NCBI RefSeq assembly: GCF_014779655.1
Contig: NZ_JACXYX010000018.1
Location: 35,940 to 99,939, forward strand
Length of the DNA stretch: 64,000 nucleotides
From: Nocardioides ganghwensis
GTDB lineage: Bacteria; Actinomycetota; Actinomycetes; Propionibacteriales; Nocardioidaceae
Reading direction: 5' to 3'
The notes under the pieces were generated by a model. The model made no database searches. It worked only from the letters and a program-made list of their open reading frames with translations, and was not told the origin of the DNA. Below are positions 26,130 through 35,537 of this stretch, in pieces; the stretch's first letter is position 1; the number at the start of each line of letters is the position of its first letter. A program made the position numbers and the translations under genes.

Positions 26130-26161
26130 CCCTCGCCGGTGCATGACGGCACCGGCGAGGG
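26130..26161. terminator. Strong hairpin terminator after the CsbD gene
   Basis: CCCTCGCCGGTGC, loop ATGACG, GCACCGGCGAGGG: a perfect 13-bp stem 22 bp after the stop codon. There is no U tract, which is common in high-GC actinobacteria. Confidence 0.7.
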
Positions 26162-26174
26162 GTACGGGCTCCCC

Positions 26175-26303
26175 ATGAACCGCGACCCCGATCACCTCGA
26201 CCCCACGAACCAGAGCGGCCGGCCGGTCATGGTGACCGGGGCGGTCGTCGGCATCATCCTGGCGCTCGCCCTCCTGGCGGCGGTCTACTTCTACGTCCGC
26301 TGA
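26175..26303 (+). CDS. Very small single-pass membrane protein (42 residues)
   Basis: An ATG-initiated frame encodes a hydrophilic N-terminus (MNRDPDHLDPTNQSGRPV) and one membrane helix (VTGAVVGIILALALLAAVYF), ending in Tyr-Val-Arg. Codon usage is normal for the genome. It sits between the CsbD terminator and recC. Function unknown; small stress-linked membrane proteins have this shape. Confidence 0.45.
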   Translation: MNRDPDHLDPTNQSGRPVMVTGAVVGIILALALLAAVYFYVR

Positions 26304-26366
26304 CCGCGGCCGCTCGCCACCGGCTGGTCCCGGCCGGTCCCGGCCGGTGATGTCGGTCGGCGCTCA

Positions 26367-26372
26367 TAGGGT
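26367..26372 (+). promoter_or_regulatory. -10 box of leaderless recC-recB-recD operon
   Basis: TAGGGT ends 7 nt before the GTG at 26380 with no Shine-Dalgarno sequence. This is probably the single promoter of the three overlapping rec genes. Confidence 0.5.
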
Positions 26373-26379
26373 GGGCGCC

Positions 26380-29300
26380 GTGAGCCTCCACCTGCACACC
26401 GCCGAGCGCACCGACGCGCTCGCCGACGGACTGGCGGACCTGCTCGTCACTCCCCTGCCCGACCCGTTCGCCCGCGAGGTCGTGGTCGTGCCGGCCCGCG
26501 GGGTCGAGCGCTGGCTCACCCAGCGGCTCTCCCACCGGCTCGGCGTCGGCGACCGCGGCGACGGCGTGTGCGCCGGCGTCGGCTTCGTGACACCCCACTC
26601 GCTGGTCTCGATGCTGCTCGACCGCGACGCAGAGGACCCCTGGAGCCCCGACCGGCTCGCCTGGCCGCTGCTCGCGGTGATCGACGACGTGATGGGCACC
26701 GCCGGCTTCGATGACCTCACCCGCCACCTCGGGGGCGGCGACCCCGGTGACGACCGCTCGGCCCGTCGCTACGCCGTCGCGCGGCGCCTGGCCGGGCTGT
26801 TCTCCTCCTACGCCGTCCAGCGGCCGGCCCTGCTGACCGACTGGCGCGAGGGGCGCGACCGCGACGGCACCGGAGCCGACCTCGACCCCGACCTGGTGTG
26901 GCAGGCCGGGCTGTGGCGGCGGCTGCTCGACGAGGTGCCCGCTCCCCCGCCCGACGTACGCCACGCGCAGACGCTCGAGCGGCTGTGCGCCGGCGGCGAC
27001 GACCTCGACCTGCCCTCGCGCCTGTCGCTGTTCGGCCACACCCGCCTGCCCGAGACCGAGGTGTCGCTGCTCGCCGCGCTGGGCACGCTGCGCGACGTGC
27101 ACCTGTGGCTGCCGCAGGCCTCGACCGCGCTGTGGGCGGCGCTGGAGCCGGCCGCCCGCGAGGGGCAGGTGCCACGGTCGAGCGACACCTCGGCCGACGT
27201 CGTCGGCCACCCGCTGCTCGGGTCGCTCGGTCGCGACTCGCGCGAGCTGCGCCGGACCCTCGGCGACCTGCCCGCCGAGTCGGCCGGCCGCGTCCCGGTC
27301 GCCCCCGACACGCTCCTGGGGCTGCTCCAGCACGACCTCCGCGCCAACCGCGCGCCCGACGCCGGCGAGCGCGCCGCCCGCGGCACGCCCCGCACGGGCG
27401 ACGACTCGGTCCAGGTGCACGCCTGCCACGGCGCGGCCCGGCAGGTCGACGTGCTCCGCGAGGTGCTCGTCGGGCTGCTGGAGGACGACCCGTCGCTCGA
27501 GCCGCGCGACATCCTCGTGATGGTGCCCGACATCGAGACCTACGCGCCGCTGATCTCGGCGTCGTTCGGCATGCCCGACGTCGCCGGCGACGGCGCCGGG
27601 CACCCCGGCCACCAGCTGCGCGTACGCCTCGCCGACCGGTCGCTCGCGGCCACCAACCCGCTGCTCGCCCTCGCGGCCCAGCTCGTGGGGCTCGTCCGGG
27701 GCCGGATGACGGCCAGCCAGGTGCTCGACGTCGCCGGGGCGGACCCGGTGCGGGCGCGGTTCGGCCTCGGCGACGAGGAGCTCGAGCGCATCACCCACTG
27801 GGTCGACGTCAGCGGCGTGCGGTGGGGCTACGACGGCGACCAGCGCGGCGCCTTCGGGCTGGGCGGCCTCGACGCCAACACGTGGGTCACCGGGATGCGA
27901 CGGGTGCTGCTGGGGGCGGCCATGTCGGGCCTGGACCACCGCCACGTGTCCGGCACCGTCCCCGTCGACGACGTCAGCGACGGCGACCTCGACCTCGTCG
28001 GGCGCTTCGCCGAGCTCGTCGAGCGCATCCACGCCTTCGTCGAGTCCGCCGAGCGTGCGAGGACGGTGACCGACTGGACCACCGCCCTGTCCGACGCCGT
28101 GCACCGGCTCACGTCGACGCCGCTGACCGAGGTCTGGCAGGTCGCGCAGTTCGACCGCGAGGTGGCGCGGATCGCCGCCGGCGCGGGCGACTCCGGCACC
28201 CTGCTGCGGCAGGCCGACGTACGCGCCCTCCTCCAGCAGCGGCTGCGCGGCCGGCCCACGCGCGCCAACTTCCGCACCGGCACCCTCACCGTCTGCACGA
28301 TGGTGCCGATGCGGTCGGTGCCCCACCGCGTCGTGTGCCTGGTCGGCCTCGACGACGGTGTGTTCCCGCGGGTGTCCACCGTCGACGGCGACGACGTGCT
28401 GGCCCGGCGACCCCGCACGGGCGAGCGCGACCTCCGCGCCGAGGACCGGCAGCTGTTCCTCGACGCGATCGTCGCGGCCACCGACAAGCTCGTCATCACC
28501 TACACCGGCCGGGGCGAGCACACCGGCTCCGAGCGTCCGCCGGCGGTGCCGCTGGGCGAGCTGCTCGACGCGCTCGACCGCACGGTGGCCGAGCCGGTGC
28601 GCGACCACGTGCTGACCCACCACCCGCTGCAGCCGTTCGACGAGGCCAACTTCGTCGTCGGCGCGCTGCGCGGGTCGGACCCGTTCACCTTCGACCGCCT
28701 CGCGCTGGCCGGCGCCACCGCCGCGCGAGGCGAGCGGGAGCCGGTCACCGTGCTCGTGCCGACGCCCCTGCCGGCCCCGGACCCGACGCCGCGGGACGTC
28801 TCGCTGGCCGACCTCCAGGACTTCTTCGCCCACCCGGTGCGCGGCTTCTTCCGGCGGCTGCGGATCGCGCGCCCCTACGACGCCGACGAGGTCGAGGACG
28901 CGATCCCGATCAGCCTCGACGGTCTGGACAAGTGGGCCATCGGCGACCGCATCGTCACCAACGTGATGTCCGGGGCCGACCCGCGGGACGCCATGCTGGT
29001 CGAGCAGCTCAGCGGGTCCCTCCCGCCCGCCGCACTCGGCGTCGGCGTGCTGCGCGAGATCGTGGGCAACGTCAAGCCGCTGGTCGAGACGGCGCAGTCG
29101 CTGCGCAGCGGGCCGCGGCGCACCCTCGACGTCGACATCGACCTCGGTGGCGGACGCCGGCTCTCCGGCACCGTCGGCGACGTGTGGGGCAACCGGGCGG
29201 TCGCGGTCTCGTTCTCCAACCTCGGCGCCAAGCACCGGCTCGCCTCGTGGATCAACGCCCTCGCCCTGGGCGCCGGCCTGCCCGACGAGAACTGGACCGT

Positions 29301-29733
29301 GCACACCATCGGCAAGCACCGCTCGGGCGGGCAGGTGCAGCAGGTCGGGCCGCTCGCCCAGCACGAGGCCGAGCAGTGGCTGCGCGACCTGGTCGCCCTC
29401 TACGACGCGGGCCGCTGCGAGCCGCTGCCGCTCCCGGTGAGGACGTCGCTCGCCTGGGCCGAGGAGTCCCGCCGCGTCCGGGCGGGCAGCGACGGCGACC
29501 CCGACGTACGGGCGCGCGCGGAGTGGGAGACGCCCCGCTTCAACGACTCGGGGTTCCCCAAGGAGGACGCGGACGTGTGGCACGTACGCGCCTTCGGTGA
29601 GGCCGCCGACTACGACCTGCTGGCTGCAGGCGTCCGCGACGGTGAGGACGGGCCGCACCGCCTCGGCCACTACGCGTGGCGGCTCTGGAGCCCGCTCATC
29701 GACGGCGGCCACGAGACGATCAGGGGCCTGTGA
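26380..29733 (+). CDS. recC: Exodeoxyribonuclease V gamma subunit
   Basis: 1117 residues from GTG 26380. The N-terminus REVVVVPARGVERWLTQRLSH is characteristic of RecC, as are LSLFGHTRLPETEVSLLAAL and VCLVGLDDGVFPR further on. RecC is the inactivated helicase subunit that splits DNA strands and scans for Chi in RecBCD during double-strand break repair. The TGA overlaps the ATG of recB by one base (TGATG), followed by the GTGA overlap to recD, so the complex is produced from one message. Confidence 0.92.
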   Translation: MSLHLHTAERTDALADGLADLLVTPLPDPFAREVVVVPARGVERWLTQRLSHRLGVGDRGDGVCAGVGFVTPHSLVSMLLDRDAEDPWSPDRLAWPLLAVIDDVMGTAGFDDLTRHLGGGDPGDDRSARRYAVARRLAGLFSSYAVQRPALLTDWREGRDRDGTGADLDPDLVWQAGLWRRLLDEVPAPPPDVRHAQTLERLCAGGDDLDLPSRLSLFGHTRLPETEVSLLAALGTLRDVHLWLPQASTALWAALEPAAREGQVPRSSDTSADVVGHPLLGSLGRDSRELRRTLGDLPAESAGRVPVAPDTLLGLLQHDLRANRAPDAGERAARGTPRTGDDSVQVHACHGAARQVDVLREVLVGLLEDDPSLEPRDILVMVPDIETYAPLISASFGMPDVAGDGAGHPGHQLRVRLADRSLAATNPLLALAAQLVGLVRGRMTASQVLDVAGADPVRARFGLGDEELERITHWVDVSGVRWGYDGDQRGAFGLGGLDANTWVTGMRRVLLGAAMSGLDHRHVSGTVPVDDVSDGDLDLVGRFAELVERIHAFVESAERARTVTDWTTALSDAVHRLTSTPLTEVWQVAQFDREVARIAAGAGDSGTLLRQADVRALLQQRLRGRPTRANFRTGTLTVCTMVPMRSVPHRVVCLVGLDDGVFPRVSTVDGDDVLARRPRTGERDLRAEDRQLFLDAIVAATDKLVITYTGRGEHTGSERPPAVPLGELLDALDRTVAEPVRDHVLTHHPLQPFDEANFVVGALRGSDPFTFDRLALAGATAARGEREPVTVLVPTPLPAPDPTPRDVSLADLQDFFAHPVRGFFRRLRIARPYDADEVEDAIPISLDGLDKWAIGDRIVTNVMSGADPRDAMLVEQLSGSLPPAALGVGVLREIVGNVKPLVETAQSLRSGPRRTLDVDIDLGGGRRLSGTVGDVWGNRAVAVSFSNLGAKHRLASWINALALGAGLPDENWTVHTIGKHRSGGQVQQVGPLAQHEAEQWLRDLVALYDAGRCEPLPLPVRTSLAWAEESRRVRAGSDGDPDVRARAEWETPRFNDSGFPKEDADVWHVRAFGEAADYDLLAAGVRDGEDGPHRLGHYAWRLWSPLIDGGHETIRGL

Positions 29734-32700
29734 TGGACACCTTCGACATCGCCGCCGACCTCCATCCCGGCACGACCCTGCTGGAGGCCAGCGCCGGCAC
29801 CGGCAAGACCTGGACCATCGCGGCGCTGGTGGCCAAGCAGGTCGCCTCAGGCGAGGTGCGACTCGACGAGATGCTCGTCGTCACCTTCACCCGGGCCGCG
29901 AGCCAGGAGCTGCGCGAGCGCGTACGCCGCCAGCTCGACGAGGCGGTCCAGCTGCTGGCCGACCCGGCGCTCCGCGACCCCGACAACCGGTTGCACGCCT
30001 GGCTGCTCGACGCGACCGCGGACGAGGTCGCCCGCCGCCTCGACCGGCTGACCGCGGCACTGGTGTCGTTCGACGCCGCCACCATCGCGACGATCCACCA
30101 GTTCTGCCAGCTCGTGCTGCGCAGCCTCGGCGTCGCGGGCGACACCGACGCCGCCGCCACCCTCGTCGAGGACCTCGAGCAGCTGACCACCGAGACCGTC
30201 GACGACCTCTACCTCGCCCGGTTCGGGCAGGAGGAGAAGCCGCCCTGGACGCGTGCCGCCGCGCTCGAGCTGGCGCGTACGGTCGTCGGCGACCCGCGCG
30301 CCGTCGTCGAGCCCGCCGCGGCCCTCACCGCCTCACCCGACTCGGCCGCCGCGATGCGGGTGCGCTTCGCCACCGAGGTGCTCGAGGAGGTCGAGCGCCG
30401 CAAGCGCCGGCTCGGGATCCTCAGCTACGACGACCTCCTCAGCCAGCTCGCCGACGCGCTCGAGGACACCACCGCCGCGGCCCGGCGCCGCATGCAGCAC
30501 CGGTGGAAGTTCGTGCTGATCGACGAGTTCCAGGACACCGACCCGGTGCAGTGGCAGGTCTTCCAGCGGGCCTTCTCCGAGACCACCACCATGGTGCTGA
30601 TCGGCGACCCCAAGCAGGCGATCTACGCCTTCCGCGGTGGCGACATCGTCACCTACCTCCAGGCCTCGGAGACGGCGACGACGGTCCAGACCCTCGGCGT
30701 CAACTGGCGCTCGGACGGACCGCTGCTCGACTCCGTCCACGCCGTCCTGCGCGGCGCCCGGCTCGGCGACGAGCGGATCGTCGTGCACCCGGTCCAGGCG
30801 CACCGCACGTCGTCCCGACTGCAGGGGGCCGGCGCGCCCTTCCGGCTGCGGGTCGTGCGGCGGGCCGAGCTCGGCAAGGGCCCGCGCTCCAAGCCGCCGG
30901 TGGCGCTGTGGCGCGACCACGTCATCACCGACACGGCCCACGACGTCAGGCGGCTCATCGAGTCGCGGCCGACCTTCGACGGCCGCGAGCTGAGGCCTGG
31001 CGACATCGCGGTCCTCGCCGCCCGCCGCAACGAGCTCGACGCCGTCCAGCACGCGCTCGCGCAGGTGGGGGTGCCGTCGGTGGTCAACGCCGGCGGGTCC
31101 GTCTTCCACACCCCCGCGGCCGGGGAGTGGGTCGCCCTGCTCGAGGCCCTCGAGCAGCCGCACCGCGCCGACCGCGTCCGCGCCGCGGCGCTCACCTCCT
31201 TCTTCGGCCACACCGCGGCGTCGCTCGACGCCGGGGGCGACGACCTGACCGACCGGCTCGCCGACCGCGTACGCCAGCTGGCCGACGTCTTCACGGAGCG
31301 CGGGGTCGCCGCCGTCGTCGAGGTCGCCGCTGCCGAGGGCCTGACCGCGCGGGTGCTGGCCCGCGTCGGCGGCGAGCGGACGCTCACCGACCTGCGCCAC
31401 ATCGGGGAGTCGCTGCTGCGGGTCTCGACCGAGGAGCGCCTGGGCCTGGTGGGCCTGCTCGCGTGGCTGCGCGAGCAGGTCGCGGACGACAAGCTCGAGG
31501 TCGCCTCCGAGCGCACCCGGCGCCTCGACTCCGACGCCGAGGCCGTCCAGCTGGTCACCATCCACGGCAGCAAGGGCCTGCAGTACCCCGTCGTCTACCT
31601 GCCGACCCTCTGGAACCGCTACACCGGGCGCGAGCCCGTCGTCCCGCTCTACCACGACGACGACGGCCAGCGCTGCCGCGACGTCGGCGGCCCGAGCGCC
31701 TTCCGCCGCGAGGCGGTGGCCCGGCACTGGCGCGAGGACGCCGGTGAGTCGCTGCGACTGCTCTACGTCGCGATGACCCGCGCGCAGTCGCAGGTCGTCG
31801 CCTGGTACGCCGCGGCCGAGCGCAACACCCCCGACTCCCCGCTGCACCGGGTCCTGTTCGGCCGGCGGCCCGGCATGGCCCCCGTCCCCGACAGCCAGGC
31901 GCTGGTCGACGAGGACCGCCTCACGACGATCCTGGCGGCCTGGCAGGACGCCGGTGGTCCGAGCGTCGAGCTCGCGACCCTCGTCCCGCCCGACCCCACC
32001 CCCCTGCAGCGCTCGACCGAGGACCTCGCCGTGCGAGCGTTCACCCGGTCGGTCGACACCGCCTGGCGCCGCACCTCCTACTCCTCGCTGTCCGCGGCCA
32101 GCGCGTCGCACGCGGCCGCGGCGTCGCTGTCGGAGCCCGAGGACGTGCCCGACGAGGACTCGACCGTCTCGGCGGAGGACCTGGGCGACGCGGCTGCCGC
32201 GACCGCGCTCCCGGCCGCGGCGTCCGTGCCGTCGCCGATGGCGACGCTGCCGGTGGGCGCCACGTTCGGCTCGCTCGTGCACGCCGTGCTCGAGCACGCC
32301 GACCCGGCGGCCGACGACTTCCGCGGCGAGCTGCTGCGGCTCATCGACGAGCAGCTCGTGTGGTGGCCGGTCGAGCTCGACCCGGACGAGCTGGCCGACG
32401 CCCTCGTCGCGGTCTGCAGCAGCCCGCTCGGCCCGCTGGCCGCCGACCGGACCCTGCTGTCGCTGGGACTGCCCGACCGGCTGCGCGAGCTCGACTTCGA
32501 GGTGCCGCTGGCCGGCGGCGACACGGCGGCGCCCGCCACCGACGTACGCCTCGGCGACCTCGCGCCGCTCCTGCGCCGCCACCTGCCCGACGGCGACGCC
32601 GTGCGGGTCTACGCCGACGCCCTCGACGCCGACCCCGACCTGGCGGCGCAGTCGCTGCGCGGCTACCTCACCGGGTCGATCGACGTGGTGCTGCGCCTCG

Positions 32701-33077
32701 ACGTGGACGGTGCGCAGCGGTTCCTGACCGTCGACTACAAGACCAACTGGCTGGGTCCGGTCGACCAGCCGCTGACCGCGCACGACTACCGGCCCGAGAT
32801 GCTCGACGAGGCGATGGCGCACTCCGACTACCCACTCCAGGCCCTGCTCTACACCGTGGTCCTGCACCGCTTCCTGCGGTGGCGGCTCCCGGCCTACGAC
32901 CCCGCGACCCATCTCGGCGGCGTGCTCTACCTCTACCTGCGGGGGATGTGCGGGCCGGACACGCCCGTCGTCGACGGCATGCCGTGCGGCGTCTTCTCGT
33001 GGCGCCCGCCGGTGGCCCTCGTCGAGGAGCTGTCCGACCTGCTCGACGGCGTACGCGCGGGGGTGACGGTGCCGTGA
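29733..33077 (+). CDS. recB: Exodeoxyribonuclease V beta subunit, helicase-nuclease
   Basis: 1114 residues. UvrD-type helicase: Walker A ASAGTGKT at 19-26, the DEFQDTDPVQW box in the middle of lobe 1, and TIHGSKGLQYPVVYLP in lobe 2. The C-terminal RecB-family nuclease domain carries the DYKTN motif with Asp1001 and Lys1003. It unwinds and digests DNA ends 3' to 5' and loads RecA after Chi. The ATG was fixed by the one-base overlap with recC. Confidence 0.93.
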   Translation: MDTFDIAADLHPGTTLLEASAGTGKTWTIAALVAKQVASGEVRLDEMLVVTFTRAASQELRERVRRQLDEAVQLLADPALRDPDNRLHAWLLDATADEVARRLDRLTAALVSFDAATIATIHQFCQLVLRSLGVAGDTDAAATLVEDLEQLTTETVDDLYLARFGQEEKPPWTRAAALELARTVVGDPRAVVEPAAALTASPDSAAAMRVRFATEVLEEVERRKRRLGILSYDDLLSQLADALEDTTAAARRRMQHRWKFVLIDEFQDTDPVQWQVFQRAFSETTTMVLIGDPKQAIYAFRGGDIVTYLQASETATTVQTLGVNWRSDGPLLDSVHAVLRGARLGDERIVVHPVQAHRTSSRLQGAGAPFRLRVVRRAELGKGPRSKPPVALWRDHVITDTAHDVRRLIESRPTFDGRELRPGDIAVLAARRNELDAVQHALAQVGVPSVVNAGGSVFHTPAAGEWVALLEALEQPHRADRVRAAALTSFFGHTAASLDAGGDDLTDRLADRVRQLADVFTERGVAAVVEVAAAEGLTARVLARVGGERTLTDLRHIGESLLRVSTEERLGLVGLLAWLREQVADDKLEVASERTRRLDSDAEAVQLVTIHGSKGLQYPVVYLPTLWNRYTGREPVVPLYHDDDGQRCRDVGGPSAFRREAVARHWREDAGESLRLLYVAMTRAQSQVVAWYAAAERNTPDSPLHRVLFGRRPGMAPVPDSQALVDEDRLTTILAAWQDAGGPSVELATLVPPDPTPLQRSTEDLAVRAFTRSVDTAWRRTSYSSLSAASASHAAAASLSEPEDVPDEDSTVSAEDLGDAAAATALPAAASVPSPMATLPVGATFGSLVHAVLEHADPAADDFRGELLRLIDEQLVWWPVELDPDELADALVAVCSSPLGPLAADRTLLSLGLPDRLRELDFEVPLAGGDTAAPATDVRLGDLAPLLRRHLPDGDAVRVYADALDADPDLAAQSLRGYLTGSIDVVLRLDVDGAQRFLTVDYKTNWLGPVDQPLTAHDYRPEMLDEAMAHSDYPLQALLYTVVLHRFLRWRLPAYDPATHLGGVLYLYLRGMCGPDTPVVDGMPCGVFSWRPPVALVEELSDLLDGVRAGVTVP

Positions 33078-34825
33078 GCGACGTCTTCGAGCCGGTCGAC
33101 GCCCATGACCGCGACCTCGCCCTCGCGGCGACCGGCGTGCTCGCGACCTTCAACACGGCCGGCGTGCTCACCGCGGCCGACGTGCACGTCGCGTCCGCCC
33201 TCGGCAGGCTGGTGGGCGAGAGCGACGAGGCGGTGCTCCTCGCGGTCGCGCTGGCCGTGCGCGCCGTACGCCACGGATCCGTCTGCCTCGACCTGGCCGC
33301 GGTGCCGGGCTCGCTGCCGGACCGCGACCTCCCCTGGCCCGCGCCAGCCGGCTGGGCGAGCGCCGTCTCGGCGAGTCCCCTGGTCGCCGCCGAGGTGGTG
33401 CACCTCGAGCACGGGCTGGTCTACCTCGACCGCTACCACGAGCAGGAGACGCAGGTCCTCGACGACCTGCGAACCCGTGCGCTGGTGGCGCACGTGGTCG
33501 ACCGCGACCTGCTGGAGGAGTCCCTCGCCCGGGTCTTCCCGGGCGCCGAGGCCGACGAGCAGCGCGCTGCCTGCTGGAGTGCGGCCACCCGGGCCACGAC
33601 CGTGGTCACCGGCGGTCCGGGCACCGGCAAGACGACCGCCGTGGCCGGCCTGCTGGCTGCGCTCGTCGAGCAGGCGGAGGCGTCCGGCGTGGCGCTGCGC
33701 GTCGCGCTCGCGGCACCGACCGGCAAGGCCGCCGCCCGCCTCGAGCAGTCCGTGCGCGCCTCGGCGGCCCGGTTCGGCGACGCCGACCGGGCACGGCTGG
33801 CCGACGTGTCCGCGATGACGCTGCACCGGCTGCTGCGCCAGGACCCCGGCAACAGCACCCGCTTCCGCCACCACCGCGGCAACCGGCTCCCGCACGACCT
33901 CGTCGTCGTCGACGAGGCCTCGATGGTGTCGCTGACGATGATGGCCCGGCTGCTGGAGGCCGTACGCCCCGAGGCGCGGCTGGTGCTCGTCGGCGATCCC
34001 GACCAGCTCAGCTCGGTCGACGCCGGTGCCGTGCTGACCGACCTGGTCCGCGGCTACGAGCACCGCGACGACAGCCCGGTCGCCGCGCTGCGCACCGCCC
34101 ACCGCTACGGCGCCGAGATCGGCCGGCTGGCGGAGGCCCTGCGGCTCGGCGACGCCGACGCGGCCATCGACGCGCTCCGGTCCGGGGGCGACGCCGTCGA
34201 GTGGGTGGCCGACGGCGACCCCGCCGGCACGATCCGGTCGGCCGTGCTGCCCCACGCCCTCGCCGTGCACGACGCGGCCGCGGCCGGTGACGCCGCGCGG
34301 GCGCTCGCCGCGCTCGACCGGCACCGCCTGCTGTGCGCGCACCGCGACGGCCCCTTCGGCGTACGCCACTGGAACCGTCGCATCGAGCAGTGGTTCACCG
34401 CCGAGACCGGCGTGCCGGTCCACGACGCGGCCTATCCCGGCCGCCCGATCCTGGTGTCGTCCAACGACTACTCGCTCGGCGTCTACAACGGCGACACCGG
34501 CGTGGTCGTGGCCGGTCCCTCTGGTCCGCGGGCCGCGATCGCGACCGGCGTGGGCTCGCTCGACCTCGCGCCCTCGCGCCTGGGCGACGTCGAGACGATG
34601 CACGCGATGACGATCCACAAGTCGCAGGGCAGCCAGGCCGACGAGGTCACCGTGCTGCTGCCCGACGAGGAGTCGCGCCTGCTGACCCGCGAGCTGTTCT
34701 ACACCGCGGTCACCCGGGCGCAGCGCAAGGTGCGGGTCATCGGCTCGGAGTCGGCGGTGCGCGCGGCCATCGCGCGGCAGGCGCTGAGGGCCAGCGGGCT
34801 GCGCGCCCGCCTGTCGGATGCCTGA
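33074..34825 (+). CDS. recD: Exodeoxyribonuclease V alpha subunit, 5'-3' helicase
   Basis: 583 residues from GTG 33074, which overlaps the recB stop (GTGA). Walker A GGPGTGKTT starts at 180 and VVDEAS near 279, and the C-terminal UvrD-like lobe ends in AMTIHKSQGSQADEV and FYTAVTRAQRKVRV. An N-terminal domain of about 110 residues is typical of RecBCD-associated RecD rather than RecD2. It provides the fast 5'-3' motor of the complex. Confidence 0.93.
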   Translation: MSDVFEPVDAHDRDLALAATGVLATFNTAGVLTAADVHVASALGRLVGESDEAVLLAVALAVRAVRHGSVCLDLAAVPGSLPDRDLPWPAPAGWASAVSASPLVAAEVVHLEHGLVYLDRYHEQETQVLDDLRTRALVAHVVDRDLLEESLARVFPGAEADEQRAACWSAATRATTVVTGGPGTGKTTAVAGLLAALVEQAEASGVALRVALAAPTGKAAARLEQSVRASAARFGDADRARLADVSAMTLHRLLRQDPGNSTRFRHHRGNRLPHDLVVVDEASMVSLTMMARLLEAVRPEARLVLVGDPDQLSSVDAGAVLTDLVRGYEHRDDSPVAALRTAHRYGAEIGRLAEALRLGDADAAIDALRSGGDAVEWVADGDPAGTIRSAVLPHALAVHDAAAAGDAARALAALDRHRLLCAHRDGPFGVRHWNRRIEQWFTAETGVPVHDAAYPGRPILVSSNDYSLGVYNGDTGVVVAGPSGPRAAIATGVGSLDLAPSRLGDVETMHAMTIHKSQGSQADEVTVLLPDEESRLLTRELFYTAVTRAQRKVRVIGSESAVRAAIARQALRASGLRARLSDA

Positions 34826-34861
34826 AACGTGGCCGACACGCGCGACCGCTAGCCTCGTGGC

Positions 34862-35467
34862 ATGCCCTACCTGATGCGCGTCGAGCTCCCCGATGTCCCG
34901 GGGTCGCTGGGCCGCGTCGCGAGCGCGATCGGTGAGGCGGGCGGCGACATCGAGGCGATCGAGATCGTCGAGAAGCGCGACGGCTTCGCAGTCGACGACG
35001 TCCTGCTCGAGATCCCGGCCGGAACGATGCCCGACTCGATCATCTCGGCCTGCTCCGTGCTCGACGGGGTGAGCGTGCTGTGGATCAGCCGCTACGCCGC
35101 CGGAGGCAACCTCTTCCTCGACCTCGAGGTCGTCGAGGCGCTCACCGAGGACCCCTCCACCGCGCGCGACCGGCTCGTCGAGCTGCTGCCGATCGCCTTC
35201 CGCGTCGACTGGGCCGCCCGCGTCACGCCCGGCGCGGACGGTGCGCGCGTCGTGCACGCGACCGACGCCGCACCGTCGGCGTACGACATCGGGCCCGTCC
35301 CGGCACCGACCCGCCTGCCGGGCGACGAGGTCTACGTCGAGTGTGCCGCCCCCTTCGGCGACGACCTCGTGCTGATGGGCCGCCGCGGAGGTCCGGAGTT
35401 CCTCGACTCCGAGCTCGCCCGCCTCGAGCACCTGCTCGGCCTGGCGATCACGATCAGCCGCGCCTGA
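34862..35467 (+). CDS. ACT-domain protein
   Basis: 201 residues. The N-terminal ACT domain (YLMRVELPDVPGSLGRVASA then GGDIEAIEIVEKRDGFAVDD) resembles those that bind amino acids in regulatory proteins. A second alpha/beta domain of unknown type follows (ARDRLVELLPIAFRVDWAA and onward). No enzyme domain is attached, so an allosteric or sensor role is likely. It is leaderless: TAGCCT at 34850-34855, 6 nt before the ATG. Confidence 0.7.
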   Translation: MPYLMRVELPDVPGSLGRVASAIGEAGGDIEAIEIVEKRDGFAVDDVLLEIPAGTMPDSIISACSVLDGVSVLWISRYAAGGNLFLDLEVVEALTEDPSTARDRLVELLPIAFRVDWAARVTPGADGARVVHATDAAPSAYDIGPVPAPTRLPGDEVYVECAAPFGDDLVLMGRRGGPEFLDSELARLEHLLGLAITISRA

Positions 35468-35537
35468 GGTCGTCCTCGCCTCTCTCTCCCCCCGCGCCCC
35501 CGCGTACGAGCCCGCGCTCCGTACGAGTCTCCGGAGG

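Noticed and set aside
26254..29712. 1152-codon minus-strand frame inside recC
   Set aside because: Antisense shadow of recC, repetitive Gly/Arg/Val composition and no recognisable motif.
30333..32912. 859-codon minus-strand frame inside recB
   Set aside because: It lies wholly within recB and has low-complexity composition. recB has all catalytic motifs.
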